DNA of 64,000 bases from CAYWFU01 sp964457585 (GTDB lineage: Bacteria; JACRDZ01), in assembly GCA_964457585.1 (NCBI GenBank), contig CAYWFU010000001.1, forward strand, positions 62,001 through 126,000. Direction: 5' to 3'. Below are positions 47,336 to 56,455 of this stretch, in pieces (the stretch's first letter is position 1; each line of letters starts with the position of its first letter). The position numbers and the translations under genes are program-made. The notes below the pieces were generated by a model, which did no database searches, had not been told where the DNA came from, and saw nothing but the letters and a program-made list of their open reading frames with translations.

Positions 47336-47740
47336 TCAAACTATGGTCTTTACTATACAATGTCATTAAAACCCAATAGCGCTGGTTTATTTCTTAATGT
47401 AACTGAAAAGGATATTTCTGTAAGACACATATCAGGGAAAGTAATTGCTGTTTGGGAATTAGAAAAACTTACTCAAAGATTTATACAAAAAATACCTGCT
47501 ATGCTTTTAATATCAGCTTCCACAGAAGAAAGAGATGGCAGAGAATATTTTCGTTTTTATAGAGCCCAATTACTAAAAGGAACATCGCATAATATTTTAG
47601 AAAATCAGTTTAGAGAAGAAAACATACTTGTTGATTTACGGCTGCACGACAAAGGAACCATGGCAAGAAATCATGGTACAGGATTTAGGACTTACGAGAA
47701 CAAACTGCCATATTTATTCAAAAGCATAATAGATTTATAA
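47336..47740 (+). pseudogene. 5'-truncated MvaI/BcnI-type endonuclease
   Basis: The frame opens just after a TAA (47333-47335) and runs to 47740. Homology-like residues (NYGLYYT) precede the first ATG at 47360. The visible half carries the C-terminal signature NHGTGFR and YLFKSI. The N-terminal half, which in MvaI holds the catalytic acids, is absent, so the enzyme is probably dead. It converges on the methylase at 47735-49348 and overlaps its stop by 6 nt. Confidence 0.6.
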
Positions 47741-49348
47741 CTTTTTAAGTAATATAATAGTTTCCTTTTGCATTGTCCAACCGGTTTTTCCTGTTTCATT
47801 TGTAGGACTATTTTTCAAAGGCATTCTTTTATTAGGAATGTTCCTGTATAAAATCCCTTGAGAAACAAAACCAATTTTTTCACCTAATTCGCATATTATT
47901 GCATCTGTTTTTAATGTCAATTCCTTTACTGTACGATTACCAATAATTACACAAAAGTATTTTTGCGGTTTTAACATTTTGTACGCTTGTTTTAATGATT
48001 TATTCAAATCGATATAAAAACTTAAAACATCTTTTGCCCTAATTAAATCTTTACCTGTAATCTCCTCAATACTAAATTTAAGTGTTTTTGATTCATTCAA
48101 TATGGGATCATCTAAATCAACGTTGTTTTTACCTCCTAAAAGTATTTTATCTATATCAATAATATCAGAAGGTAATAAATCTAACCACTGAGCAGACAAT
48201 CTTGAAAATTGGCCATAAGCGACAGTAGTTCTGCTATCTCCATAAGGCGGTGAGGTAATAATAAAGTCAACTGAATTATAGGAAATACCATTATCTTTTG
48301 TTGAATCACCTTCAATAACACGAACATTAATCTTATGTGAGACATCTTTGTAATATTCCTTCATACCTAAAATATTTTTCTCAGTAATTTTAATGAATTC
48401 ATCAATGACATTGGGGTTAAATCTATCAGTTAGTTTATTAGATGAACGGAATAATTTAAACTCACCATGCCGTGTATAAGAGACAATTCTTACAACTTCA
48501 CTAAAACAGACACAAAAGAAATTGCTTATATCTTCATTTGGTATATTTTTTATTGCCATTCTAAGCATGGATAAATCCTTTATTACTTTTTTACTAAACC
48601 AAAAATCAATATTTTTAAATACAGGGGATTCGACATCACGTTTTTGGTTATAATTTTCTATTACACTCTTTAGATTTACCATCAAAAATTTAGGATCGAT
48701 TGGTGTAGTTTTTACTCGCGCTATTAAAACAGCAAGAGGATTCAGTTCTATCCCAACAGAACTACGATTCAAAAGAGAACTTTCTACTAAAGTTGTTCCT
48801 GAACCGCAAAAAATATCACAAACTGTGTCATTTTCATTTGAAAAAGCTATAATAAGTTTTCTAGCCACTTGTGGGATAAACATAGCAGGATAAGTATGAA
48901 AACCATGAGTGTATGTTTTTGTATGGTATGTTCTAAAATCCCATTCCTCTATCCATTGCTTTGGTGTGATACCATTATCATAATGCTGTTTATGGTTATT
49001 CGAAATATTTGATACAATTAGATTTTCTAAACTTTGTATTTTCCTGTTTGCAACACTATCAATTGCAAACATATTATTATCAAACAAATAAGTTGTATCT
49101 GGTACTTCTTTAATATAATTCTTTGGTTTAAATTTACTTGGGTTTTGAGGTGCTGTGATATAGACGCTATTTTTAAGATACTTTTCTAAAATATTTTTTG
49201 GAAAACGACGCTGTCCTCCCGGAGTCCTTATAGAATGAAGTAATCCTTTTTCTTCCATTCTATATATAGTTTTAGTACTTATTCCTAAAAGTACTGACGC
49301 CTGTTTTGTATTCAGCATTTCTTTTGATTGATTTTTTATTAATGTCAT
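47735..49348 (-). CDS. DNA methyltransferase with N-terminal MerR/HTH_17 domain
   Basis: About 537 residues from ATG 49348, preceded by AAGG; a GTG at 49369 would lie in the -10 region. An N-terminal HTH domain (about 15-60: LNTKQASVLLGISTKTIYRM, then TPGGQRRFPKN) is followed by the methylase with motif I DIFCGSGTT, VGIELNP and the catalytic motif TSPPYGD. The TSPPY class methylates an amino group (N4-C or N6-A). The fusion to an HTH is unusual and suggests autoregulation. It faces an MvaI-type endonuclease remnant. Confidence 0.85.
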   Translation of the reverse strand: MTLIKNQSKEMLNTKQASVLLGISTKTIYRMEEKGLLHSIRTPGGQRRFPKNILEKYLKNSVYITAPQNPSKFKPKNYIKEVPDTTYLFDNNMFAIDSVANRKIQSLENLIVSNISNNHKQHYDNGITPKQWIEEWDFRTYHTKTYTHGFHTYPAMFIPQVARKLIIAFSNENDTVCDIFCGSGTTLVESSLLNRSSVGIELNPLAVLIARVKTTPIDPKFLMVNLKSVIENYNQKRDVESPVFKNIDFWFSKKVIKDLSMLRMAIKNIPNEDISNFFCVCFSEVVRIVSYTRHGEFKLFRSSNKLTDRFNPNVIDEFIKITEKNILGMKEYYKDVSHKINVRVIEGDSTKDNGISYNSVDFIITSPPYGDSRTTVAYGQFSRLSAQWLDLLPSDIIDIDKILLGGKNNVDLDDPILNESKTLKFSIEEITGKDLIRAKDVLSFYIDLNKSLKQAYKMLKPQKYFCVIIGNRTVKELTLKTDAIICELGEKIGFVSQGILYRNIPNKRMPLKNSPTNETGKTGWTMQKETIILLKKL

Positions 49349-49367
49349 GGTTATTACCTTAAATCGC

Positions 49368-49396
49368 ACTATACAACATTAGACAATATTAGTCAA
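49368..49396 (-). promoter_or_regulatory. Methylase promoter with tandem 10-bp repeat in the spacer
   Basis: Minus strand: TTGACT (49391-49396), 17-bp spacer, TATAGT (49368-49373). The direct repeat GACTAATATT/GTCTAATGTT begins within the -35 and fills the spacer. This position fits binding by the methylase's own HTH domain. The leader before ATG would be only about 13 nt. Confidence 0.55.
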
Positions 49397-49399
49397 CTG

Positions 49400-50134
49400 T
49401 TATTTTCTGTATAATTCAATAAAAACATCCTGAGACAAAACAGGATTAATAACTATGTCTGTTAATTTAAATTTTAATTTAAAATTATTCTGTTCCTTTA
49501 TATATATTTTTTCAGGAAAAAATCCAATTTCATTTTTTTGAAAATCTGAAAATTCTATTTCGCTTGCAGGAATATTATTTTTTAATATTTCTATTTTATC
49601 CAGTGTTTGATTTATAGGGTTCCACCATAATTTTTGTGTTATTCCTGAAGAATCGGAACTTTCAAGAATAATATTACTTTTATTAATAGAAGCAGAATAT
49701 TTTTCACTTTGCAATAAATCTGTTAATCCTGATAAAAACAGGATTAATTTTTGAGGTTCATAATCAATGCCGGTTAAATCAAAAAAACTTTTTTGCGAGT
49801 AAGGCAAAATAGTTTCTTCATTTTTTGTTAAATCCCGAAAAATAATATTTTTGGAATTAATAATAAAAATTTTTTCGATATTTCCCCATGTACCTTTTAA
49901 TTCAAGGCGCAGTTTATCAGGATATGAAATAAAAAAAATTCCATTGAAATGTATTAATTTTCCCTGTATTTTACCGGAAACGCTTATTAATCCCTGTAAA
50001 GTGCGGAAATTTTCTTTTTTTTGCTGAATTTTATTGATAATTGCTTCTGGTTGGATTTCTTTTAATTGATAAATAGAAGGTGCGCAGGAATAAAGAATTA
50101 ATGATAATAAATAAAGATGAATTATCGTTTTAAT
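49400..50134 (-). CDS. LolB-like (DUF4292-type) lipoprotein with apparent ATT start
   Basis: The frame is open from 50134 to 49400 (244 residues). From ATT 50134 it reads (M)KTIIHLYLLSLILYSCAP, a lipoprotein signal with lipobox LYSC. No ATG, GTG or TTG occurs in frame until a TTG at 49807, well inside the domain. GGAG lies 11 nt before the ATT, inside the end of the TPR gene, which overlaps it by 13 nt. The body resembles LolA/LolB-type beta folds (LISVSGKIQGKLIHFNG; FISYPDKLRLELKG). It probably works in the outer membrane with the upstream TPR lipoprotein. Confidence 0.7.
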   Translation of the reverse strand: MKTIIHLYLLSLILYSCAPSIYQLKEIQPEAIINKIQQKKENFRTLQGLISVSGKIQGKLIHFNGIFFISYPDKLRLELKGTWGNIEKIFIINSKNIIFRDLTKNEETILPYSQKSFFDLTGIDYEPQKLILFLSGLTDLLQSEKYSASINKSNIILESSDSSGITQKLWWNPINQTLDKIEILKNNIPASEIEFSDFQKNEIGFFPEKIYIKEQNNFKLKFKLTDIVINPVLSQDVFIELYRK

Positions 50135-51741
50135 TTTTGTTCAATCTCCACTTTTTTCTTTTCGATTTCCATATGATTTTCTGGTTTTAATTCAAGAGAT
50201 TTTTTATATGTCTTAAGCGCTTCTTCATAATTGCCAAGTTTATTATAAATATCTCCAAGATGATCAAATAATATAGGATCATCATTAAGCAGCTTAACAG
50301 CTTCAAGCTGTTCATGTAAAGCTTCTTCATAATGGCCTAATTGATATAATGCCCACCCTAAGCTATCAAGATAATATCCATTTTTAGGGTCAATTTCAAT
50401 AGCCTTTTTTATAAATAAAACTGATTCTTCCAGATTAATACCTCTTTCAGCATATAAATATCCGATATAATTATAAGCATCTCCATTTTTTGGATTAATT
50501 TCTATAACATTTTTAAAATAAACAATAGCTTTTTCAAAACTTTTTGTTTTATCATGCATCACACCAAGATAATAATTTGCTGATTCATCATTTTTATTTA
50601 CCTCATAAACTTTTTCTAAAATCTGAATAGCTTTATCATATTGTTTTTTCTGCCCATAAGCTAATGCCAGAAGTAAATTTATACGCGGATTATCATTAAT
50701 ATATAATAATGCTTTTTCTAAAATATCGATAACATTTTCATGTTTACCTGTTTTTTCATAAATATATGCCATACGAATATATGCATCAAAATATTTATGA
50801 TTAAGCTGAATTATTCTATTATACTGATAAATAGCATCATCAAGCATTTCCTTTTTTTCATATAATAAACCAAGATTATAAAGCACATCTATATCATTTT
50901 TGTCTATTTTTTTTAATCGTTCAAATGCTGCCTGAGCATTATCATAATCTTCTATTTCAAAATAGACTTTAGCAATTTGTTTGCGCGCTCTAATATCATT
51001 GGGATTTATTTCTAGAATTTTTTGATATTGTTCAATTGCTTCCTTCCCTTTATTGAGTCTTTCATAAATCATGGCAAGAGAAAAAAGCGCAAAAGTATGA
51101 TTGGGATTGTCATCGAGTACTTTTTTGAATTCATCAATTGCATCTTCAAATTTTTCCGTGTCAATAAAAGTAAATCCAAGATTTAAATGCGCCAGGATAT
51201 TATCCGGTTCTTTTTTTAATACTGCTTTCAGATATTTAATAGCTTTTTCTGAATTATTTTCTTTGGAGAATATTGTTCCAAGGCGGAAATTTGCTTCAAT
51301 GTTCTCTGAATCAATTCTTTCGACGATTTCAAGATAAATTTCTTTGGCTTCTTTAAGTTTATTCTGGTGCAGATATATTGTTGCCATACTTAACAGAGGA
51401 TCAATATATTTTGGTTCGAAATTTATCGCTGATTTGAACTCATTAATTGCTTCATCATTTTTTCCTAATTTTAAATATATCTGCCCTAATGAATAATGTA
51501 TGACTGATGGATTGTCTTCAGCAGTAAGAGCTTGTTTAAATTCCTCAATTGCTTCCTGATACATTTTGTTATTTTCATAAAAGTTTCCCATAGCAAAATG
51601 TGAATAAGCAAAAGCATTACGCTTTGCCATTGTTGAAGGCGGGGGAAGAGTTTCAGTTTGTATTTTAATATTTTTTTTACTGCATGCATTAAAAAATAAA
51701 CTGAAGATTATAAGAAACAATATAATATTTTTATTAATCAT
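50122..51741 (-). CDS. TPR-repeat lipoprotein
   Basis: About 539 residues from ATG 51741, preceded by AAGGGA; an in-frame TTG at 51768 precedes that site. N-terminal lipoprotein signal with FFNACS lipobox. About fourteen 34-residue TPR units follow (for example AIEEFKQALTAEDNPSVIHY). It is a probable outer-membrane scaffold. It overlaps the downstream LolB-like gene and may form a complex with it. Confidence 0.88.
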   Translation of the reverse strand: MINKNIILFLIIFSLFFNACSKKNIKIQTETLPPPSTMAKRNAFAYSHFAMGNFYENNKMYQEAIEEFKQALTAEDNPSVIHYSLGQIYLKLGKNDEAINEFKSAINFEPKYIDPLLSMATIYLHQNKLKEAKEIYLEIVERIDSENIEANFRLGTIFSKENNSEKAIKYLKAVLKKEPDNILAHLNLGFTFIDTEKFEDAIDEFKKVLDDNPNHTFALFSLAMIYERLNKGKEAIEQYQKILEINPNDIRARKQIAKVYFEIEDYDNAQAAFERLKKIDKNDIDVLYNLGLLYEKKEMLDDAIYQYNRIIQLNHKYFDAYIRMAYIYEKTGKHENVIDILEKALLYINDNPRINLLLALAYGQKKQYDKAIQILEKVYEVNKNDESANYYLGVMHDKTKSFEKAIVYFKNVIEINPKNGDAYNYIGYLYAERGINLEESVLFIKKAIEIDPKNGYYLDSLGWALYQLGHYEEALHEQLEAVKLLNDDPILFDHLGDIYNKLGNYEEALKTYKKSLELKPENHMEIEKKKVEIEQKLKR

Positions 51742-51824
51742 TAATATAAAATCCCTTATATAATACAATGGAGTTAAGAGGTTTAGTTAGAATGAAGGGA
51801 ACATTGTAAATTCAATCTAATTTT

Positions 51825-51913
51825 TGGTGCCGGAGGCCGGAATTGAACCGGCACGGGCTTGTGGCCCAGCGGATTTTAAGTCCGCTGCGTCTACCAAATT
51901 CCACCACTCCGGC
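51825..51913 (-). tRNA. tRNA-Leu (TAA)
   Basis: 89 nt with encoded CCA. Acceptor GCCGGAG/CTCCGGC, anticodon stem GCGGA/TCCGC with loop CTTAAAA, giving anticodon TAA. Class II long variable arm. The second leucine tRNA in the window. Confidence 0.95.
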
Positions 51914-51935
51914 AAAAAATTTCTAATTTTCAGTA

Positions 51936-51964
51936 TCTTAACATGCTAATAATATTTTTGTCAA
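51936..51964 (-). promoter_or_regulatory. Promoter of tRNA-Leu(TAA)
   Basis: Minus strand: TTGACA (51959-51964), 17-bp spacer, TTAAGA (51936-51941), ending 22 bp before the tRNA 5' end. Confidence 0.7.
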
Positions 51965-52031
51965 GACGAAATTCTACAATGAATTGAAACTACAAAAAAG
52001 TTAAATTGTATATTTTCATAGATTATTCTAC

Positions 52032-52060
52032 TTGTTTTTATTGCTTTTATTTGCTATAAT
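52032..52060 (+). promoter_or_regulatory. Promoter of the FG-GAP protein
   Basis: TTGTTT (52032-52037), 17-bp spacer, perfect TATAAT (52055-52060). The leader to 52136 is about 70 nt and ends with AAGGAG. Confidence 0.65.
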
Positions 52061-52135
52061 TATTTTCATTAAAATGAATATATTTATCTTTATAAGATAA
52101 TTTATTTATATATTTAAAATTTAAGGAGAAATAAA

Positions 52136-53674
52136 ATGAAAAATAAAAGTTACATTGAATCAGTATTTTATATTTTATGCTTCATTTTTATAACAGCAAT
52201 TGTTAATACAAGTGCAGCTAATTTTTCTGATGTTACTGCTACATCAGGTCTTGATGACAGGGGAAGAGGAAAAGGTGTTGCTATAGCAGATGTTAATGGT
52301 GATGGACTGCTTGATGTTTTTGTCTCAAATAAAGGCGGAGGCAGTCATCTTTATTTAAATAAAGGGGATTTCCATTTTGAAGATTTTACTGAGGAATCAG
52401 GGCTTACTGATATTGGTTATTGTACAGGAACAGTTTTTGGCGATGTTAATAATGATGGATATATAGATATTTACATCCCCAAAGGCGGTGTTTATGAAGT
52501 TGAACCAAATCGGTTACTTATTAATGATGGAAAAGGGCATTTTAAAGATATTACCAAAATAACTGGAGTGGGTGGACTGGATTACAGCTATAGCGCTCTT
52601 ATGGCTGATTTTGATTATGATGGATGGCTGGATATTTTTGTTTCAAATTATGGAGTTGGCTCTCAAAATAGAATATATCGTAATGAAGGTTTAAATAAAG
52701 AAGGTATTCCTGTTTTTAAAGAAGTAACAAATGAATGCGGAATAGGCGAATATAAACGGTGGAGCTGGAGTTCTGCGGCACCTGATATTGATAATGATGG
52801 AAAAGTGGATTTGTATGTTGTATGCGGCAGATATCCAAATGGTGAAAAAAATTTAATGTTTAAAAATGTCAGCACTAAAGGAAACATTAAATTTGTTGAT
52901 ATTTCAAAAGAGTCGGGCACAGATGACCCTCAATGGGGGCTTGGCTCAGCTTTTGCTGATATTGATAATGATGGAGATCTGGACTTAGCTCTTTCTAATT
53001 ATGTTGGAGAACGCACTGTAGAATTATTTTTAAATGATGGTACCGGGCATTTTACTAAAGTATCAAAAGAAGTTGGATTAGATCATAAAGGATGGGGGAA
53101 GGGACCTACCTTTGGAGATATTGACCATGATGGTTTTCTTGATATCTATGAAGGTGATTGCAAATGGGACAATCAATTATATCATAATGATTCTCTTGCT
53201 AAAGGCAAACTACAGTTTAGTGAAATTACCAATCAATTTCCTTTTATGAAATGTGAGACCGTTCGCAGCAAAGGGACAGCTTTTGCTGATTTAGATAATG
53301 ATGGTGATTTAGATATCTATGTTGTTAATTGGGAAACTCCAAATACTATATATAAAAATGAACAAAATGATAATAATTGGATAAAAGTTGAACTTATAGG
53401 CAATATAAGCAATAAAAGCGCTGTAGGTGGATTGGTAAAAGTTTATGAAAATGGACATATAGGTGATAAAAAATTTTTTAGAGGGATGAGAGATATCAAA
53501 ACTTCATCCGGTTTTTGTTCTATGCCTGGATTAGAAGTGCATTTTGGTTTAGATTCTAAAAAGACTTATGATTTAGAAGCAAAGTTTCCAAGCGGAATTG
53601 TTGTAACAAGATTAAATGTTAAAACAGGACAGAAACTGATTATTGAAGAACCGATGATTGTCGGGAAAAAATAA
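52136..53674 (+). CDS. Exported FG-GAP/VCBS protein with ASPIC/UnbV domain
   Basis: 512 residues, signal peptide (about 1-30). Seven D-x-D-x-D-G calcium-type FG-GAP repeats (DVNGDGLLDVFV, DVNNDGYIDIYI, DFDYDGWLDIFV, DIDNDGKVDLYV, DIDNDGDLDLAL, DIDHDGFLDIYE, DLDNDGDLDIYV) form a predicted beta-propeller. The C-terminal ASPIC/UnbV domain reads NNWIKVELIG to VHFGL region. CRTAC1-like secreted proteins are surface or extracellular. It has its own promoter. A MITE-like element follows 6 bp after the stop. Confidence 0.9.
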   Translation: MKNKSYIESVFYILCFIFITAIVNTSAANFSDVTATSGLDDRGRGKGVAIADVNGDGLLDVFVSNKGGGSHLYLNKGDFHFEDFTEESGLTDIGYCTGTVFGDVNNDGYIDIYIPKGGVYEVEPNRLLINDGKGHFKDITKITGVGGLDYSYSALMADFDYDGWLDIFVSNYGVGSQNRIYRNEGLNKEGIPVFKEVTNECGIGEYKRWSWSSAAPDIDNDGKVDLYVVCGRYPNGEKNLMFKNVSTKGNIKFVDISKESGTDDPQWGLGSAFADIDNDGDLDLALSNYVGERTVELFLNDGTGHFTKVSKEVGLDHKGWGKGPTFGDIDHDGFLDIYEGDCKWDNQLYHNDSLAKGKLQFSEITNQFPFMKCETVRSKGTAFADLDNDGDLDIYVVNWETPNTIYKNEQNDNNWIKVELIGNISNKSAVGGLVKVYENGHIGDKKFFRGMRDIKTSSGFCSMPGLEVHFGLDSKKTYDLEAKFPSGIVVTRLNVKTGQKLIIEEPMIVGKK

Positions 53675-53679
53675 ATATA

Positions 53680-53809
53680 GGGGCTGTTCAAAAAAGTGCA
53701 AGAATGTAGGGGTTCGATTTATCGAACCCGAAAAAATATTGAAAAATCGGGCTTGATAAATCAAGCCCCTACAAAAAAAATTGTAAAAAACACCTTTTTG
53801 GACAGCCCC
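53680..53809. repeat. 130-bp MITE-like nested inverted repeat
   Basis: Terminal inverted repeats GGGGCTGTTCAAAAAAGTG (left) and CACCTTTTTGGACAGCCCC (right) pair with two mismatches. Inner arms 53706-53730 and 53748-53772 pair as GTAGGGGTTCGATTTA with its near complement, with compensatory substitutions. No coding capacity. Confidence 0.75.
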
Positions 53810-53821
53810 TTCCACATTTGT

Positions 53822-55792
53822 TTACTTTCTTACGATATATCCGCCTGATTTAGGATCATATTGGATATTAGAGAACCCTGAATCTTTCAATCTTTCACCA
53901 ATCCTTCTGACGAATGCAGCAGCTTTTTTGGCATCCTTTGCTTTTCCTGGTTCAGACGCATAATGCCAAAATACTCCTCTTGATTTCAAAACACGAAATA
54001 ATTCTTTATAAAAATCAATATGGTAAAGCTCCGGAGCCATCACAAAAGTTGGCGGGTCATGCATAATTGTGTCGAATTCATTTTCTTTAAATCTCTTAAT
54101 TTCTTCTATTGCGTTGTTGTTGATTATAGATATTTTCTTATCCATAAACAAATCATTGCTTGCCTTATTGAGTTTTGCCATTTCTAAAACTTCAGAATCT
54201 GTTTCTATTGTGATGACCTCAGTAACAGCATTGCATTTGGCGCATTGAATTGCATTATATCCAAGCCCTGTGCAGATATCAAGGACTTTGCCTTTTGGTT
54301 TAGCTGTATTTACTTTTATTTTGACATATGTCAACGGATCAATATTTATATATTTATGCATCGGGACACTGTTTATCTTAAGCACTGGAATTGTTGATGT
54401 TGTTAAAAGCTGATAGAACTTACCTGTTTTATCAGAAAAGAAATTAGTTTTTTCCATTAACTCTAACTCGCGTTTTTCTTTAAATGTAAGTTTTTGTGGT
54501 ATGCCAATTTCTTCTGGTTTTATAATTTCTTTTACAGCCTTGGTTTTAGGTGATTCTTGTGCAATTTTTTGCTTATGAGAAGACTGGATTAACCAATCAT
54601 CATATCCACCGGGATATTCATTAATTATTCCTTTCCCCTCCAGTACAATCGTTGAAGTTACAACATTATTTACAAAAGCTCTGTCATGGCTTACCAAAAG
54701 AAGCGTTCCCTGATACTCAAGCAATAATTCTTCCAGAAGTTCTAAAGTTTCAATATCTAAGTCATTAGTTGGTTCATCCATAACCAGCAAATTCGATGGT
54801 CTTGTAAAAAGTCTTGCAAGTAAAAGACGATTACGTTCTCCTCCTGAAAGATTCGATTCCTGAAGCTTCATGCGTACAAGACCCATTTGTTTATGCTGAG
54901 CCTTTTTTTCTGCGCGTAAACGCTCCAAAGCTCTGACTCTGCCTTCATTACGGCACCGGCGGGCTTTAACTCCACGTCGTATCCAAATTTCTTCCTGTGC
55001 TAATTTTTTATCGAATTTTTCCCATTGAGTTATTTCAGCATCCAATACTGCTTGTTTACGTTCTAAAAAAATTTTATAATCACATTTCCAGTTATATATT
55101 TTTCCGCGGTCGAGCTCAATAATTCTTGTTGCTAAATGAGTCATGAACATTCTGTCATGCGTAACAAAAAAAACTGTTCCTTCATAAGTCTTAAGAAACT
55201 CTTCAAGCCAATTGATAGATTCTATATCCAGATGATTTGTCGGTTCATCCAATAAAATAATTTCCGGTTTCAAAACCAATGCACGGGCTAATAATACTCG
55301 CCGTTTTTGCCCTCCGGATAACTTTTCAAAATCACTTTCTGCATCAAGCTTCATCTGTGAAATAATATATTCAACTTGATTGTTAATATCCCAGCCTTTG
55401 GTGCGATCCAGTTCAGATTGCAAAACATCAAGCTGGCGCATTAATTCTGGAGTATGTTCGGTTTGCAGACGAGTGGCTAAATGATGATATTCACCTAAAA
55501 GCTTCGCACGCGTACCTAACCCTGAAAGAACAACATCAAAAACACTACCTGCTGTTATGTCAGACGGAACTTCTTGCGGCAAATGAGCTGCTTTAACTCC
55601 CTTCTGAACAACGATAATCCCTCCGTCTATCTTTACCTGCCCGGTCATAACTTTCATTAAAGTTGTTTTTCCCACACCATTTCGACCAAGCAAAGCTATG
55701 CGTTCCCCTGCTTCTATCTGAAGGTTTAATTTATTAAAAATAAGCGGTCCGCCAAAAGCAACTGTAATTTCCTGCAAACTGATTAATGCCAT
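53822..55792 (-). CDS. ABC-F (Uup-like) ATPase with shortened second NBD, fused to a methyltransferase
   Basis: 656 residues. NBD1 is complete: GRNGVGKTT, LSGGQKRR, LLDEPTNHLD. After the linker (GVKARRCRNEGRVRALERLR), NBD2 jumps from VRMKLQE to NLSGGERNR (Ser316), so Walker A and the Q-loop of NBD2, roughly 120 residues, are missing. LVMDEPTNDLD and SHDRAF remain. From about 455 a class I SAM methyltransferase follows (LDICTGLGYN, Asp505; HDPPTF), with sequence like archaeal spermidine-synthase-like methylases. The reading frame is intact, so the product may be made. Confidence 0.85.
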   Translation of the reverse strand: MALISLQEITVAFGGPLIFNKLNLQIEAGERIALLGRNGVGKTTLMKVMTGQVKIDGGIIVVQKGVKAAHLPQEVPSDITAGSVFDVVLSGLGTRAKLLGEYHHLATRLQTEHTPELMRQLDVLQSELDRTKGWDINNQVEYIISQMKLDAESDFEKLSGGQKRRVLLARALVLKPEIILLDEPTNHLDIESINWLEEFLKTYEGTVFFVTHDRMFMTHLATRIIELDRGKIYNWKCDYKIFLERKQAVLDAEITQWEKFDKKLAQEEIWIRRGVKARRCRNEGRVRALERLRAEKKAQHKQMGLVRMKLQESNLSGGERNRLLLARLFTRPSNLLVMDEPTNDLDIETLELLEELLLEYQGTLLLVSHDRAFVNNVVTSTIVLEGKGIINEYPGGYDDWLIQSSHKQKIAQESPKTKAVKEIIKPEEIGIPQKLTFKEKRELELMEKTNFFSDKTGKFYQLLTTSTIPVLKINSVPMHKYINIDPLTYVKIKVNTAKPKGKVLDICTGLGYNAIQCAKCNAVTEVITIETDSEVLEMAKLNKASNDLFMDKKISIINNNAIEEIKRFKENEFDTIMHDPPTFVMAPELYHIDFYKELFRVLKSRGVFWHYASEPGKAKDAKKAAAFVRRIGERLKDSGFSNIQYDPKSGGYIVRK

Positions 55793-55810
55793 TTAACAAA
55801 CCTCTTATCT

Positions 55811-56254
55811 TTATGATGCAATCTTTTGAACCCATAATTTAGCATCTTTAATTAAAAAACCTATTCTGCTGCCATCCTTTGTTTTAATGACCAAATATTT
55901 ACCTCCGGTGGCGAATGCTCGCTTTCCATTGAACGATTCTTCCACTGTTGCATCCGCTATTTCTGAACGACTAATCTCAATACTCTGCCCTGTTAACATT
56001 TCAAAAATCAGTTTATTCTTCGTGAGGCAAATCACACCGTTTCCATTAACCTTCCCGAAGCGGGTATTAGATACTCGGCATAGACCTGATTTTGGTTCAA
56101 TAATAATTTCTTCATCTGTCATGCGGCACTTTTCTAGTATCTTATGAGACAATTTTCGGGATTTCTTTTTCATCCACCAGAAGATAATTATCCAAACTAA
56201 AGCTTGGATAATTATGATACCCGAAATCAGTATAAATATATTCATAGTTGTCAT
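55811..56254 (-). CDS. Membrane-anchored PH-like domain protein
   Basis: 147 residues. An N-terminal hydrophobic helix (IFILISGIIIIQALVWIIIF) is followed by a soluble beta domain (NGVICLTKNKLIFEML; EISRSEIADATVEESF; YLVIKTKDGSRIGF) typical of GRAM/PH-like folds. AGGAAGAG precedes ATG 56254. Function is unknown. It may be transcribed from the promoter at 56456-56484. Confidence 0.65.
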   Translation of the reverse strand: MTTMNIFILISGIIIIQALVWIIIFWWMKKKSRKLSHKILEKCRMTDEEIIIEPKSGLCRVSNTRFGKVNGNGVICLTKNKLIFEMLTGQSIEISRSEIADATVEESFNGKRAFATGGKYLVIKTKDGSRIGFLIKDAKLWVQKIAS

Positions 56255-56455
56255 TTGCGTCTCTTCCTAATATCCCCGGATTTTTTGAGCGGAACCCCAT
56301 GCATTTTAATATTTTAATGATTGTGTTGTGCATTGGTTAACTTCCGTAGAGCAAGACCTACTAATGGGAGATCTATCCATACATAGAAATATCCGATTGT
56401 TATATACCAATGTGATTTGAGAAAAAATAATCCTTTCATTGCTCTATGTTTACAA

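Noticed and set aside
47160..47360. Sigma54 promoter near the NtrC-like gene
   Set aside because: TTGGCAC at the palindrome has no GC at the -12 position; no TGGCAC-N5-TTGC match was seen.
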